DNA from: Caenorhabditis remanei
Taxonomy: Eukaryota > Nematoda > Chromadorea > Rhabditida > Rhabditidae
Direction: 5' to 3'
Assembly (NCBI RefSeq): GCF_010183535.1
Contig: NC_071333.1
Coordinates: 12,894,587 to 12,958,586 of the forward strand
Length of the DNA: 64,000 bases
Shown here: piece after piece, positions 12,895-24,410 of the stretch
How positions within the stretch are numbered: the first letter of the stretch is position 1
Layout: every line of letters begins with the position of its first letter
Position numbers and translations under genes: made by a program
Notes under the pieces: model-generated
What the model was told of the DNA's origin: nothing
Database searches by the model: none
Seen by the model: only the letters and a program-made list of their open reading frames with translations

Positions 12895-12969
12895 AAGATA
12901 CAAAAGAGACCCTTGCTTCCGGTCATACGGTGGACCAAATGGAAGTTGGTCGCAAAGCTTTTGTGTCTT
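12895..12969 (+). repeat. Structured RNA repeat, copy 3
   Basis: Outer stem AAGATACAAAAG (12895-12906) pairs with CTTTTGTGTCTT (12958-12969) with one G.U pair, followed inward by GACC with GGTC. The 28-nt core is at 12916-12943. The closing stem here is CTTCC with GGAAG instead of GGAGG, so a U.G pair became U-A and pairing is kept. Confidence 0.8.
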
Positions 12970-13142
12970 CTCACCATCGCAGCTAGTTCTGATTGAAACA
13001 GTCCAGTTGAGTTGGCATTCCTTGTTGGCCAGAAGTTTTCTACCCCCAAAATCGTTTTCTCTATTTTTAGTTCTAAGTCACTGATTTAGCTCTCTTCTCT
13101 ATACTTCAATTTGTGCCTTCTTTAGGTTATGTAAATTTGACA

Positions 13143-13240
13143 GGCATCGAAAGAGTCCACTTGTTCTAATTGTCAGCCATTGCTTTCTAGCATAATGGTC
13201 TAATATCTTGACAATGAGCAAGTGAACTGCTTTCGATTCC
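13143..13240 (+). ncRNA. Long imperfect hairpin downstream of the three repeats
   Basis: ATCGAAAG (13146-13153) pairs with CTTTCGAT (13230-13237). Further in, AGT-CACTTG pairs with CAAGTG-ACT, then ATTGTCA with TGACAAT. The loop has its own CCATT/AATGG stem. Overall it is about 95 nt with some 24 paired bases per arm, the size of a microRNA precursor or an RNA-stabilising 3' hairpin. It lacks the 28-nt core. Confidence 0.6.
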
Positions 13241-16200
13241 TCTTTCCTTTTTTCTGCTTTCGTGTCAAAATTGTCCGAAAATGTACAAAAAAAATTGACA
13301 AAAACCCCTCCGAAAATGTCTCAGGCAGTTGATCTGCACAAAAAAATCACAAAATGTTCTCAAATCCTGTCCCATCTAAATAATTTATCGGTTTTAATGT
13401 TTCCTTCCTTTCAATGCTTTGTTGTTTTATTTTTCAATTTCTCTTATCATTTGATTGTACCAGTGTTGCTAATTTGTTTGTATATTTTTTACTGGTTTTC
13501 TATTCTTATTAATTTGAGGATATAGAAAGAAAAAAACAGAAAGTGTTCACAAAAAAAACGAGTAAATAAATTGATTTTTTCTTGTACAACTGTGTTTGTG
13601 TTATTGTTTCTCACATTCAGAAAAGCGCTAAAACATATCCAAATAAGATATGGACGACAGATAAACAAAAGTTTGACAGAAGTGTTCACTGAATTGATCA
13701 TCGTCATTGCCCATCCTTCTAGTTTTCCTCCATCCGATGTTTGAAGTTTTGCTTGAAACCCGTCAGATTACCTCATAAAATTTGTCGATAATATTATAGT
13801 GATGCGTTTGTTCGTGGAAGGTTCAAGAGCAAACAGTATTTGTTTACTTTTACACATAGAAAGTGACAGAAGGATCTAGGTTAAGGGTTAAGTCGGTTAC
13901 GAAGAAATCTTCTCTACAGCAGAAGATTGGTAGAAGATAAACGCCTCCAGTCTAATTACTCATTATTCAGAAATAAGGAATTGTTCTAATACTTTTAAAT
14001 CCTTCCAAATCCGTTCCTTGTCGGCCTTCAAAAAAGCTTAAGAGCCTTCTTAGACCAGGTGTGTCTTTGTAATCCTCCAGGTGTGCGCAATCCTCTCAAC
14101 TCTCAATGACATAAATATATCGTTTCCATAATTGAGATAGAATGGGGCAAATTCAGAAATCGGTACCAGTCGCCACCGTTTTTTACGAGTCCGACCCAGT
14201 AGTGTAATCCATTCAAATTGCGTCATTACCCATCACACATTGGATGTGGTGTTTTCGATTTTCTCGTCAAATTTCTCCGATTCTCTACATCTCTCTTCGA
14301 CTCTCTTCGCCGATCGGTTTCTCTTCTCCGATGCTACTCGATCGATTCGACGGGCGTCGATGATTTTTCCGTGACAAAAGGAAAGAGAAACACGACGAAA
14401 CGTTTCGCATCATCAACACACTATTTCATAGTCTATGGAAATGTTGCTGGTATCTTTTCCTCTCTTCATCTACATTGTTTCAAAAAATGATGAGGAGTCA
14501 AAAAAGGAATGTTGTATAGAAAAATTGGGAGGGGTCCATAGGTTGAAAACTTTCGATATTTGTAGTCAAGACCTGTTTCAATTACCGTCTTTTCCCTCAT
14601 GATGTCTTCTCAAATTGAAACTATTCAGAAGACATCACAACAGAAGACCGCAACATTAGTACTGTACCGATCGTGATCAAATTCCTGTTGTTCACTTTCT
14701 CAATTGCCTCGCATAGGTGTGGTGTTGGGGTGAAAGTGCCGACAGGATAACATCGGCTTACCGTTAAATTATCACGTTTCGTTTTAATATTTGATCTGGA
14801 TATATGATTGATAAGAATACCGAAATTGTTTCTATTTGTCGCATGATTCTAGATATTTGGGGAACAGGTGATGTTGTTTTTGAGTAACTCTAGATCAGAT
14901 GCCTTTCAATCTTTGTTTCAATCGATGGTTTTAAAAAGTGATGTATGCCATCTGGTAATACTTCCTTTTTGGGTAGAACAGGTGAATTGTTGAAGGAAAT
15001 TGGGGTGTTGCTGAAAAAAATTATGACAAATTTACATGATTGCATACTAATTAAATGTAGCTGCATACTAAGAAAGTTTGGTTTGAAGGAGTGCAAGGGA
15101 TAAATCATTCCACAAGCTCTTTCTTGTTCTGAGGGTCCTTTTTCTTTTCCGAGAAAATGTTTTTTGGCATCTGGTTCTGTTTAATCCGATCCTTCTCTAT
15201 TTTCACTACGGAAAGTTTATTTACAACAGGGCCAGAAATGTGACCGAATACTATAAAATCAATCTGCTGGTCACACGATTACCTCCCACATAAACAAATG
15301 AATTGTGGTGATTCGTCGTGTGATCGATAACAAGAAGTGATCAAGCACGTGGGCAGGTCAAAAGTGCTGAGTCTTGTTTGTGCTCAGCGGGGAGTTAGAG
15401 AAAGAGACCTAATGAGCACAGCAACAAAGAGACGGATGGTCTCCAACAATAAATGACATCACTATGACAGTTGGTTCGGTAGGACCATTGTGTGGTGGTG
15501 GTAAGTGTCTTGGCAACAACGGTGGTCTTAATGGTGGTGAGAAACGGTGGACCAGGGATTTATTGTTGGATGTATACCGAGTGTCGGCGAACATTCGGAG
15601 AGGACCATTGTGTTTGACAGTGATGTAATATAATGCATGGTAGGTCGGAGCCAATTCCTTTGTTGTGGGAAAACATCAGTGGACCAGAAAATTCTTTATG
15701 TTGATTGATCATTGAGATCAAAAGACTTTTGTAGTCAAACATGCAATTTTTTCCATTTTCTATTCAATAATCAAATTCCATTGCTCTCTTCCATCAACAA
15801 CATGTAATTTCCGTGTCTTTCAGTGAAAAAGGTTATCAGTTTGGTGTTATCAGACGAAATGGAGTCTTAGTCTCGTGTCTCCCGTGTCAAGTCAAACTTC
15901 CGAAGTTATTCTTAGAGCAATCGAGAAAAAAAACTATTGGGATGGGGCCGGCCAGCTGCTCTTGTTCCGAATCCAAGTCAATCGGAGAATAAAAAGAAAT
16001 CTATTCAGCTGTCACATTGGTTTTGACCATCAAGTACTTCCTTCCTCTTCCATTAGTAAGGAGAATTGAGATTGGATTCGACAACTGGTTCGGGGGCCGC
16101 TTTGAGAAGGAACAATTATAATTTTATGCATTTTATGCGTGCGGATTGCCATTGGTCATTTCTGAAATAGAAAGTGGGGGCATAAAATTGGCTCATTTCT

Positions 16201-19200
16201 CATTTCTATTGAGACGTATGCAACGATTAGATGTAATTGAAAGAAGGTCAAAGATCGAAACGTCTCTGAAACAAACAAAATAATCATCCCACTTTTCCAT
16301 GTTTCAAGCTTGTGCCGTGCCAATCTGTGCCAGCATTCTGCGTCACAAACACCTAAACTGCTGACACAGTTCTCAAACTATCATAATACCAAAAACGATA
16401 AGGAACTATTATTTTGGTTTTCGACCAGATAATGTTTGATGACCAGGAAGTTATTGTTATGGTAATTGTGAAAGGCAAGAATACAATTGTTGCATGATTT
16501 CGTTCTTTGTCCCGATTGCAATCGCTGGCTTTGAAAAAAATTTGAAAAAGATGGCGAAAAACGATTGGTTGGTTTCGAAACATTCAGAGGGAGCATGATC
16601 ATAAAACACTTAAATCGCTGTAAAACGTGACGATTCTAAAGAAAGTGTTTACTAGAAAACAAAACGATAAAATGGTAGGAATGGTGTACGGTTGCGGGGA
16701 TTCGACGTAATATCCAAATAGGGGATCAAATTTTGATACAGAAATTGCATCTAGTAAATCTTGCACAATGTTTTTGCAATGTGGTGTAGACCATTTTTTG
16801 TGGATCAAATATATTTTTCAACATATCCAATTTGAATTGTAGAACACAACAGACTTTCCATTTCTTTCTCGATAAAAGAAACCCGGATGAGATGGATACC
16901 CATTAATCAGCCATCTGCTACAGTTTCCAAGAACAAAGGCAGTTACCGCTTCGGTATTTCTTTTTCCAAAACAGTCCGCTCATTAGCCACTTGATGTCTT
17001 TAGGGAGTGGGTTAAGAAAATTATACACTTAACAAGCACCTCATTATTCCTTCAAAAGGTCGTCGACGCCTACTAAGTCCATCTAGAGATAATTGCATGG
17101 GATTGTGTGTAAGAAAAGAATTTGGTCATGTCGTTACAGCAATTGACTAGGGATCTTGACAGCTATGTGAGTATACAGACTGCATACCGTTCAAGTTCTT
17201 CGCATTTCTTAATGAGAAGATGTTATCGTTCATCTCACTCAGTGCATCTACATTGTTCATGGATGACTGACGTTTTCGGACAGGGATTTTGGAATGTGAC
17301 AGAAAGAGAAACGATGATTATCATCACATAGATGTTGTTCAACAGATGTTTTTATTCTGTTCGTTAGTTGACGTGATTTTGACATGATAAAATGAGATAT
17401 GACAGAAAATCATCACGCCATTGGTTAAGGGAAGGTGATAAGTCTTAAATGTTTTAGTGATTTGATTGATGTGTAATAACTTTGAGAAAGTCTCAGCAAC
17501 GGAAACAGATACACAGCAAAATTTTTCCAAAAGTACCAGAAAACAATTTTTGCCAAACCGAATAGTTTCATTATTCAATTTGACAATAAGAAACGATTAA
17601 CTATATATTTATTTCTCAGATTACCATATATCAACAATGAATATTTGCTGTCCATCTATGTACTTCAAGATGACGGATGTTTACAGTACGATGGATGATG
17701 AGATTAACAGGTGTTGAGCAGGTGGCTGTTATATTTTCCATGCAAATATGTACCCATCTGGCAAGGAAATGAGGATTATTCGAGGTTACTGGCAAATAAT
17801 GTCACGAACACCTGCTCCTCGAAGAAGAATAGTTTTTATTGGAGGTACATTGCCTGTGTGGTGTTTGGGGATTTGAGAGTAATACATATCTATATATTGA
17901 ACGTTAGAATGTTGAAAAGGACCCCAATGTTTCAAGTCGAGGAAATATACTATGTTAATCTTTCCAGGGGCAGGATTTATTGCACAATTTTTTTCAGAAA
18001 CTCTATTTGAACAAGCGTGTCTGCATTATGTTCAGTCTTTTCAAAAAAGAACAAATTCTAGCTTTATTAAGAGATATTCTTAACATACCGACGAAATCGA
18101 CAAAATGGGCCCACAAAGTCGGTTGAAAATGTGGAATGGTTGATTGACATCTCCTATTTTAAAATTGCCCGGTAATACTGTTAGAACAAATTACATGATC
18201 CACGAAATAACCGATATCGACGTGAAATATTCAGATTTTTAAGATTTATACATTGTTGCACTGCAACTCTCTAGCTACTGTTCCTCTTATTTAATTTATA
18301 TACTTACTAAAATCTACTATTACAAAAAATTCTAACGTTTTTCTTCACTCTGTTTGACTCACAAACTGAAATCTACCGAAGTTTAATTCAAATAATAAAC
18401 ACTCAAACTTTTCGTGGTACTAAATTGAAAGAAACTGCCATTGTAAATTGGTGAATTCTGATGTCATTGTCGAAAGTAGGTAAAAGAAAATACATAAATA
18501 TAGAACAGGTTGCCTGGAACCATTGGAAATTTTAAACAGCTTTTCCAGATAATTTTTTTTGCTGATAAATTTCCGTATCATATGATTAAATTAATTGTTT
18601 CCAGAAAAAAAAATTCAAAAAGTTACTGTACATCATCATGTTTTCATCTTTTTCACGTCATGTAGGATCATTAAGTTTTGGTAATAAACGGTAAAATTTT
18701 GATTGAAGCTGAGGTCAGCTCAAGAAGTTCAATTCATCAGGTACGCTGCTTCAGAAAATATGTTGGTCCAGTTTTCTGATGATTTGTCATTCTGCTTTGC
18801 TAAGACCACCATTTCTGTTAATTCTCCTTACAAATGTTCCCAATAAAATGTGTTTGTAGAAATTCTGTTCACTGAACAAACTTTAGTTTTTGAATCACTA
18901 ACTTTATAATTAATATCATGGCGGAAAAAACCTGGACAAAAACATTTCCCGCAAAACACTGTTGACTCCTGCTCTTAGCCCATGTTGTTTGATTCCAGTG
19001 CTTCTGGACAACGTTTGCTATTTCAATCAAGCTAAGTCTTATTTCCTGAAACCCCTCACTTTTCCTTGGATTAAAAGTGAAATTGGAAACTCCTGCACAA
19101 CACGGAGAAACTTTGTGCATCTTACCGCAAATTGCAACCAATCTTCCGCGTACGCTTTCTTATGTATTCAAAGGTTTTTTCTTCGAGAAACGTTCTAAAT

Positions 19201-19496
19201 TAGGTTCACTTTCGCAGAAAATTTGTTCATTCATTTTTGTCTAAAATTGTTTATTGCCAACAATATGAAATCAGATACGTTTTTATCAACTAAAAGAATT
19301 AGGTTTCATTCTCTTTGTTTTCAAATTCAATTTTCCTGTGGTTTTCAGTTTGCACGCACTCCTGGTTATCGCAATTTTCTGTTTTTGTGTTAATCAGTTG
19401 GAAACGTTTTTCTTTTCATACCTTAAATATCATGTCACAGAACAGAGTGAAACTTTTCGGCATACACGTCGCTATCACAAACTACACTGAAACTTC
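13241..19496. other. Long noncoding stretch (middle of the gene desert)
   Basis: No supported protein gene. Items seen are a perfect 11-bp hairpin at 14600-14637 (listed separately), a 13-nt direct repeat AGGACCATTGTGT near 15482 and 15602, and a short hairpin at about 17650-17695. The rest is AT-rich sequence without repeats or tRNA-like folds that I can see. Confidence 0.45.
14584..14650. ncRNA. Candidate small-RNA precursor hairpin
   Basis: TGATGTCTTCT (14600-14610) and AGAAGACATCA (14627-14637) form a perfect 11-bp stem around a 16-nt loop. It is extended outward, after an internal loop, by GTCTT with AAGAC. The size is compatible with a microRNA precursor, but the lower stem is interrupted and I do not recognise either arm as a known miRNA. 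The strand cannot be told from the hairpin alone. Confidence 0.35.
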
Positions 19497-20426
19497 ATAT
19501 AACCTATTCTCCGTAAGACTCGAGCATCATCCCTGTATGTAGAGGCGTAGAGCCCACAGGAAAGATAGGGTTTACAGAGTTTGTGTGCATGTACTATGGG
19601 TTTTCGGTAACCCATATGCGAAATGTTGGTGCCCACCTACCGGTCCCTGGGTTACTGTTGGTGCTCAAAGGTGCAAAACTTAATTTTTTTCTTTTGAGTC
19701 GTAAAAGCTCAATTTTTATAGTGTAGTTTTTAGACGTTTATTATAGCTTTTCCACAAAGTTTAAAAACATTTCATAAAAATTTTGTATTACACTTTCCTT
19801 ACCAACTTTATTGTACCCTGCTAAAATTTTTCGTTTTTGCCAAAAAATCACTTTTTTCTTTTAGCAGGATACAATAAAGTTGGTAAGGAAAGTGTAATAC
19901 AAAAAATGTTCAAAAAACAATGATCTAGTCATTTTGATAAAGAAAATTGACTTATCTTCAATTTTGAAAATTTCAGTACTTTACATGGACACTTTTCGAC
20001 CTTCGCACAGACTTAAAATTTATTCAAATAACATATATTTGTAAACTCATCGAAAAACTTTTATTTTAAATAATGTTTGCCGAGGGTGTTTTTTGTTTTA
20101 AAAACCGTAAACTTTAAAATTACAGAAAAAATGCTCCAAAAAATTTGTTTTTTGCGAATAACTCGACAAAATTTTTTTGAAATTTTTTGAAACTTTGCGG
20201 AAAAACTATAATAAACGTCTACAAACTACACTTTAAAAATTGAGCTTGTACGACTCAAAAGAAAAAATTTAAGTTTTGCACCTTTGAGCACCTACAGTAA
20301 CCCAGGGACCGGTAGGTGGGCACCAACATTTTGCATATGGGTTACCGAAGACCCATACTACGTGCTGATAAAAGAATCTGTTTCTATGGCACATGTTGCT
20401 CGAGTCTTACAGAGAACACGTTATAT
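19497..20426. mobile_element. Foldback (inverted-repeat) element, about 930 bp, no coding capacity
   Basis: The left arm (19497 to about 19785) and right arm (about 20167-20426) are inverted copies of about 260-290 bp, starting ATATAAC and including GTAAGACTCGAGCA, a GTAACCCAGGGACCGGTAGGTG block and GAGCACC. A second, tighter palindrome lies inside: 19782-19824 against 19861-19903, 43 bp with one mismatch and a 36-nt loop. No transposase is visible. It resembles a non-autonomous DNA-transposon relic (MITE/foldback). A transcript would form a dsRNA stem of over 250 bp. Clear target-site duplications were not found. The open frame at 20284-20850 is partly made of this element and is not a gene. 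Confidence 0.8.
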
Positions 20427-21574
20427 AACGATGGATTGCATCATCATTTGTCCCGTCGTTTGTTCTCAAAAAAAGAAGATGGGATTGACGACGATAAGGC
20501 ACGCCCTTTTCACCGAATACTTTCAACCTGAAACAACTAGTCGCACCTCGTCAAGAACATCATCAATCTTCTTTTTCGTTCGATCGATCGACAATACAAT
20601 TCGTTTCAAGTTCGTACATTCTCATTTTGAAGGCCATAAAATCTTCTTTTTTTTCTTTTTCTATTCTTCACTTGTCGTCAAAATTGAGATCGTGATCAGT
20701 TTTCTTCTATCATCATCAAGTTTTTTTTCTGAACGTTTTTCTCTCGTCTTCACTCTATCTGTGCCGTTTTTTCGCATACAAAAGGGAAAGAATAACCCCT
20801 CATTTTTGGTTTTCAGTATCACTTTGGTCTTTCCTGTGATGATAACGTGATGCCTCCCTTCTTTTTTCATCATTTTCTTTTCAATCGTTTATCTATTGTT
20901 CTGATAGTAGCCGACTCTTTGAAATCATTCTTCTTCTCGGTCGCTCCCGTCGTCACACATTTTCTATTCGTCCCTCGTTTTTGAAATAAACATACCTCTC
21001 GGGCTGGAGGCTCGAATTGATGAAAAGTCCCCCTTCTCGTACTTTTCATTCGTCGACGACAACATTCGATTTGCACATGCCGAACCCCTCTCCGGCCGAC
21101 GGGCTGCCCGGCCGGTCGCTCAAGCCGATCAATAGGCACTCACGACGTTGCACTCTCTATCGTTTTCATAGTCTCTACTCCCCTCACTCAACGACACTCT
21201 CTGCCGGCGACATATTCGCCCCGTCACTCACGTATGCACGCACGAATAGAATGTGTACGATTTACGAGGAAGTTAAAGGCGCATGGGCCATGAGGGGCGT
21301 CGGGTCTCGCCACGAACTCATAAATTCATAACACGATTGAACACTTGCTTGTTTTCAAGCTGTTTTTGGGATTGTTTAAGGCACTTTTCATCCGGATTAT
21401 TCAAATTTTCATGGAAGTTCATGATTTTTTTCCAGTTTTCATTGAATTTCCGACAACTTTCTACTCTTTTCGCGTAGAAATCGGGCCGTTTTCTACCCTT
21501 CCATTTGCACTCTCTTCTCAAATCCTAAAAATGCTCCTCATTTCGATTTCAACTATTTTTCTTTTTCAGTTAGC
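20427..21574. other. Upstream region of the first tandem paralogue
   Basis: A pyrimidine-rich 5' region with a GC-richer part at 21010-21320. A TTTTTCAG acceptor ends at 21569, just before the ATG at 21575, as expected for SL1 trans-splicing. A possible minus-strand donor (GTATGT) near 20998 hints at a divergent 5' exon, but no gene could be traced from it. Confidence 0.5.
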
Positions 21575-23992
21575 ATGGATGAATCAAGTGCGGGGCCCTC
21601 AAAAACACCTCCGCCAATCAACCAACCCGTACGCGATTGGTATCGGGAAAGAGGCGAACTAGGACAATTCGGATTTCCATCCGTCGACGAAACAAAAACG
21701 ACAAGAAAATCATTGCAAGTTTTTGAGCGAGAATGGACATATATGACAATGTATTTACAAGTTAGTTTATTCCTCTCACTTTACAGACGATTCATCATTC
21801 CCGATTGCAGGCAAAAATCATGAGAAGACAATTTCTGTATGACAACTGCCACTTCAAAATAATCTGCGCAAGATTGACAATTGAAACTGTCAAAGAGACT
21901 CTTCTGGAAAAGATCCCACCGCCGCACCTCCGTCTTGAGTTTTGCAACGTGATTAGCTTGGTGTTCACATACACCGAGTTATTGGAATATGCATTCAAAA
22001 TAATGGAAACTAACAAAGAATGGCTCCCGGATAAGGTCATCGACCAGCTCCTCAGATTTGTTCCAAGGATGGAGGAATGTGCTCGCGAGTTGAAAACCGA
22101 GCTCCGAGATTTTTCACAGATTTTGATCATACGCGATGAGATCATAGAGTACACAACCGGATACTACATGCGTTTAGCTGGCAAGGACACTAGTCAGCTG
22201 AAGAAATCGGAGGAAGCAGGCATCGGATGCGATAGATATTCGCCGTACGACTATGAATGGCTCTGTGGATCGGTCATTTCAGGACCGTGAGTATGCTGTT
22301 CTACTAACTGCAATATGATGCCAAATTACAGAAATCACCTGACTTATGTCAAATACTTGTGTGTGTCACGGATGGCTCAGCTGAACCATTGTAAGCTTCG
22401 CAACGATATAATTGCTGCGAAACTCGGAGAAGAGATTGATTATCTTCCACACATATCAGTTCCCTTGCCGAAAGATGAAGATGTCCACAATGGAAAAGTT
22501 CTGTTAAAGGGGCTGATGCACAGAGAGATAAGCCTGATGAAGCTCATTTCGCATTCAAATAACATTCTGGAAGGAAAAATTGGAAAGGATCCCGATCTTG
22601 TTTTCGCCAAGGACATTCTCAACATGATGACACTGCGTAGTGATATAATGAAAAAGAAACGGAACGTAGCCAACTGCTTTCTCCGAGGATCCCTTGCGAA
22701 ACCTCTTCCATATTATTGCATCATCGCAACTCTATCTATGGTTGAGGCACACTTGCTAATACTTCACAAAGAGCTTGCGTTCTTCATGGATAAAGATCTC
22801 GGAATGTTTGGAAAGGCTATTCCTAGAGAGGTAAACCTTCAAAGGAAGGCCAAGTTGCTAATTCATAATTTACAGGTCTACAATGCTTGCTTCGAAGTGT
22901 TCAAGTACACCAATGACACTCAATGCAACAAGTTTCCTCTCAACGAGTTTATTGAGGAACTTCTGGAAAATTTCCGAGTGAAGTCCAACGGACTGCTTCG
23001 TTCGTGGCATGATACTTTAGCAATGAGCTGTGAGAACGAATGTATGACATCCGTTGAATGCGACTTGACTGAAAATCTACATTCTGTGTACACATTCAAA
23101 CGAGAGGACTTGCCGGAAACGCTGTCAATTCATGCAGATCAAATGATAAAGAATCTGCACTGGGAAGAGTTTGAGCTTGTTCGTTTATACTCTCAATATC
23201 TTCAAGTTCGACAAGGCTACTATGATTGGCCGAGAAAAAGGTTTGTTAGAAGCTCTGTTTTCTATTTATTAATTAAATTTTTACAGTGGAACTCCTGAAT
23301 TGATGCTGAACACTTGTGCAGAACCAGTCAACGCCTTCCATTGCAACTTCCCTGATGTCATGTCTACTGAAATCGTTGAGCTTGTCACTGCTGACGCGCC
23401 TTCAATTCATACCCGCATGACAGCCGAATCCTTTGCGGGATATGAAATCCTTGCTCATGCCTACAGAATCACAGGAGAGGCAAAGGGTCTTCCAGACAGT
23501 GGCGATCTACTCGAGCAGTATGCTGCACACTTTCTTGTTGCTTTCGGAGGCAATGATGTTGATGGAGTTACGACGTTGCAACTGGCTGTTCTGTTCACTG
23601 ACATTCTCGAGCATGACTTTGAAATGACTGAATACCTTGCCAAGTATCCTGTTCTCAAGACGAAATCTGTTCAACTTGCAAGACAATTGGCTTATAATGG
23701 CGTGGAAATTTTTATAAAGGCGTATAATCACCATGCAGAAGTCCAAAAGGCTAAAATGGCGTTGCCAAAGAAAAGAGTACGCTCTGATGAAGAAGATGAC
23801 GAAGATGATTACAAGTACCACCCAGCCCCACAAATTGTAGATATGAAGACAAAAATTGCTCAACTTGCCCACGAACGACAGAATGGTGCTCAGACTGTTG
23901 CTGAGAGTAGTACTAAACCTTCCAACTCCAACGCCCATTCCAATTCTTCGAAGAAGTCGAAGAAAAAAAAATCAGGAAGAAGATACAGATGA
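21575..23992 (+). CDS. Unrecognised nematode protein, tandem paralogue 1
   Basis: I do not recognise this family. Five exons, 21575-21760, 21811-22286, 22332-22830, 22876-23240 and 23287-23992, give 743 residues in consistent phase. There is no signal peptide or membrane span; the protein looks helical and probably cytoplasmic or nuclear. The C-terminus is acidic (SDEEDDEDDY) and then strongly basic and Ser/Lys-rich, ending RRYR, which could be a nuclear signal. Shared with the next gene are a YxPxDYEWLxGSVxSG motif, a LLIL(H/Q)K...DKxxGxxGxAIP motif, a homologous exon of exactly 365 nt and a matching position for the exon borders around it. The third intron (22831-22875) is 45 nt, in frame and stop-free. 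The start is set by the splice acceptor at 21569. No function is proposed. Confidence 0.9.
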
Positions 23993-24410
23993 ATCTGCGT
24001 TCACTTGGATCCTCTTACAATTTCAATCGCCCAGTCGCTGGCAATATTGATTTCTATATTTCTTTCAGTTTAGTTTCTTCATTTTTCCAAATGTCTATAT
24101 CCATTATCCAATTCCCACAAAACTTAATTGCCACGACTAACAGTAATTTAGCCATACTTTGTACTATTCCATTCCATCCTTTGATTTCCTCTATCCCTGT
24201 GCCTATCTTGTTCTACTTTTCTGTTTTTAAGCAGCTATTGCTACCGGTAATTTTCAACTTTGCGATTCAATTCGAAACTACACACCTATAAAATTCGATT
24301 GGTGTAGTTTATTCATTCATTTATTGTTTTTTATTGGTTCGAATCCTTCAAACTACATATCTCTTTCAATTTTACTGGTATCAATTTTCTTATAATTTCT
24401 GTTCAGGGTT
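23993..24410. other. Spacer between tandem paralogues
   Basis: A 418-bp T-rich spacer with an acceptor (TCTGTTCAG) four bases before the next ATG. The spacing is longer than the usual 100 bp of SL2-type operons, so separate promoters or a loose operon are both possible. Confidence 0.5.

Larger units (their letters stand above)
12100..13240 (+). ncRNA. Candidate structured long noncoding RNA with three repeated RNA cores
   Basis: I do not recognise this RNA. Downstream of a good TATA box, the next 1.1 kb has no convincing coding frame but many strong hairpins. A leader hairpin lies at 12132-12170. Three hairpins (12543-12619, 12723-12802, 12895-12969) each present an identical 28-nt core at 12567-12594, 12748-12775 and 12916-12943. 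A long hairpin lies at 13143-13240. The outer stems of the three core hairpins differ in sequence but all pair well, and the core is closed by CTTCC with GGAGG or GGAAG. A polypyrimidine tract ending in TTTTTTTAG at 12485-12494 looks like a splice acceptor, so the RNA may be spliced; I found no good matching donor. The 3' end is unknown; AATAAA occurs near 13564. The boundaries given are approximate. Confidence 0.6.

Noticed and set aside
14571..14578. CTGTTTCA, like the upstream motif of 21U-RNA (piRNA) genes
   Set aside because: A single 8-mer is expected by chance in 64 kb, and such genes cluster mainly on chromosome IV in C. elegans.
15545..15560. ACGGTGGACCA, an 11-nt match to the repeated RNA core
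   Set aside because: It lacks the rest of the core and any framing stem; one such match is likely by chance.
20284..20850. A 188-codon plus-strand frame
   Set aside because: Its first part lies in the foldback element and the rest is AT-rich, Phe/Ser-rich sequence without splice or start context.
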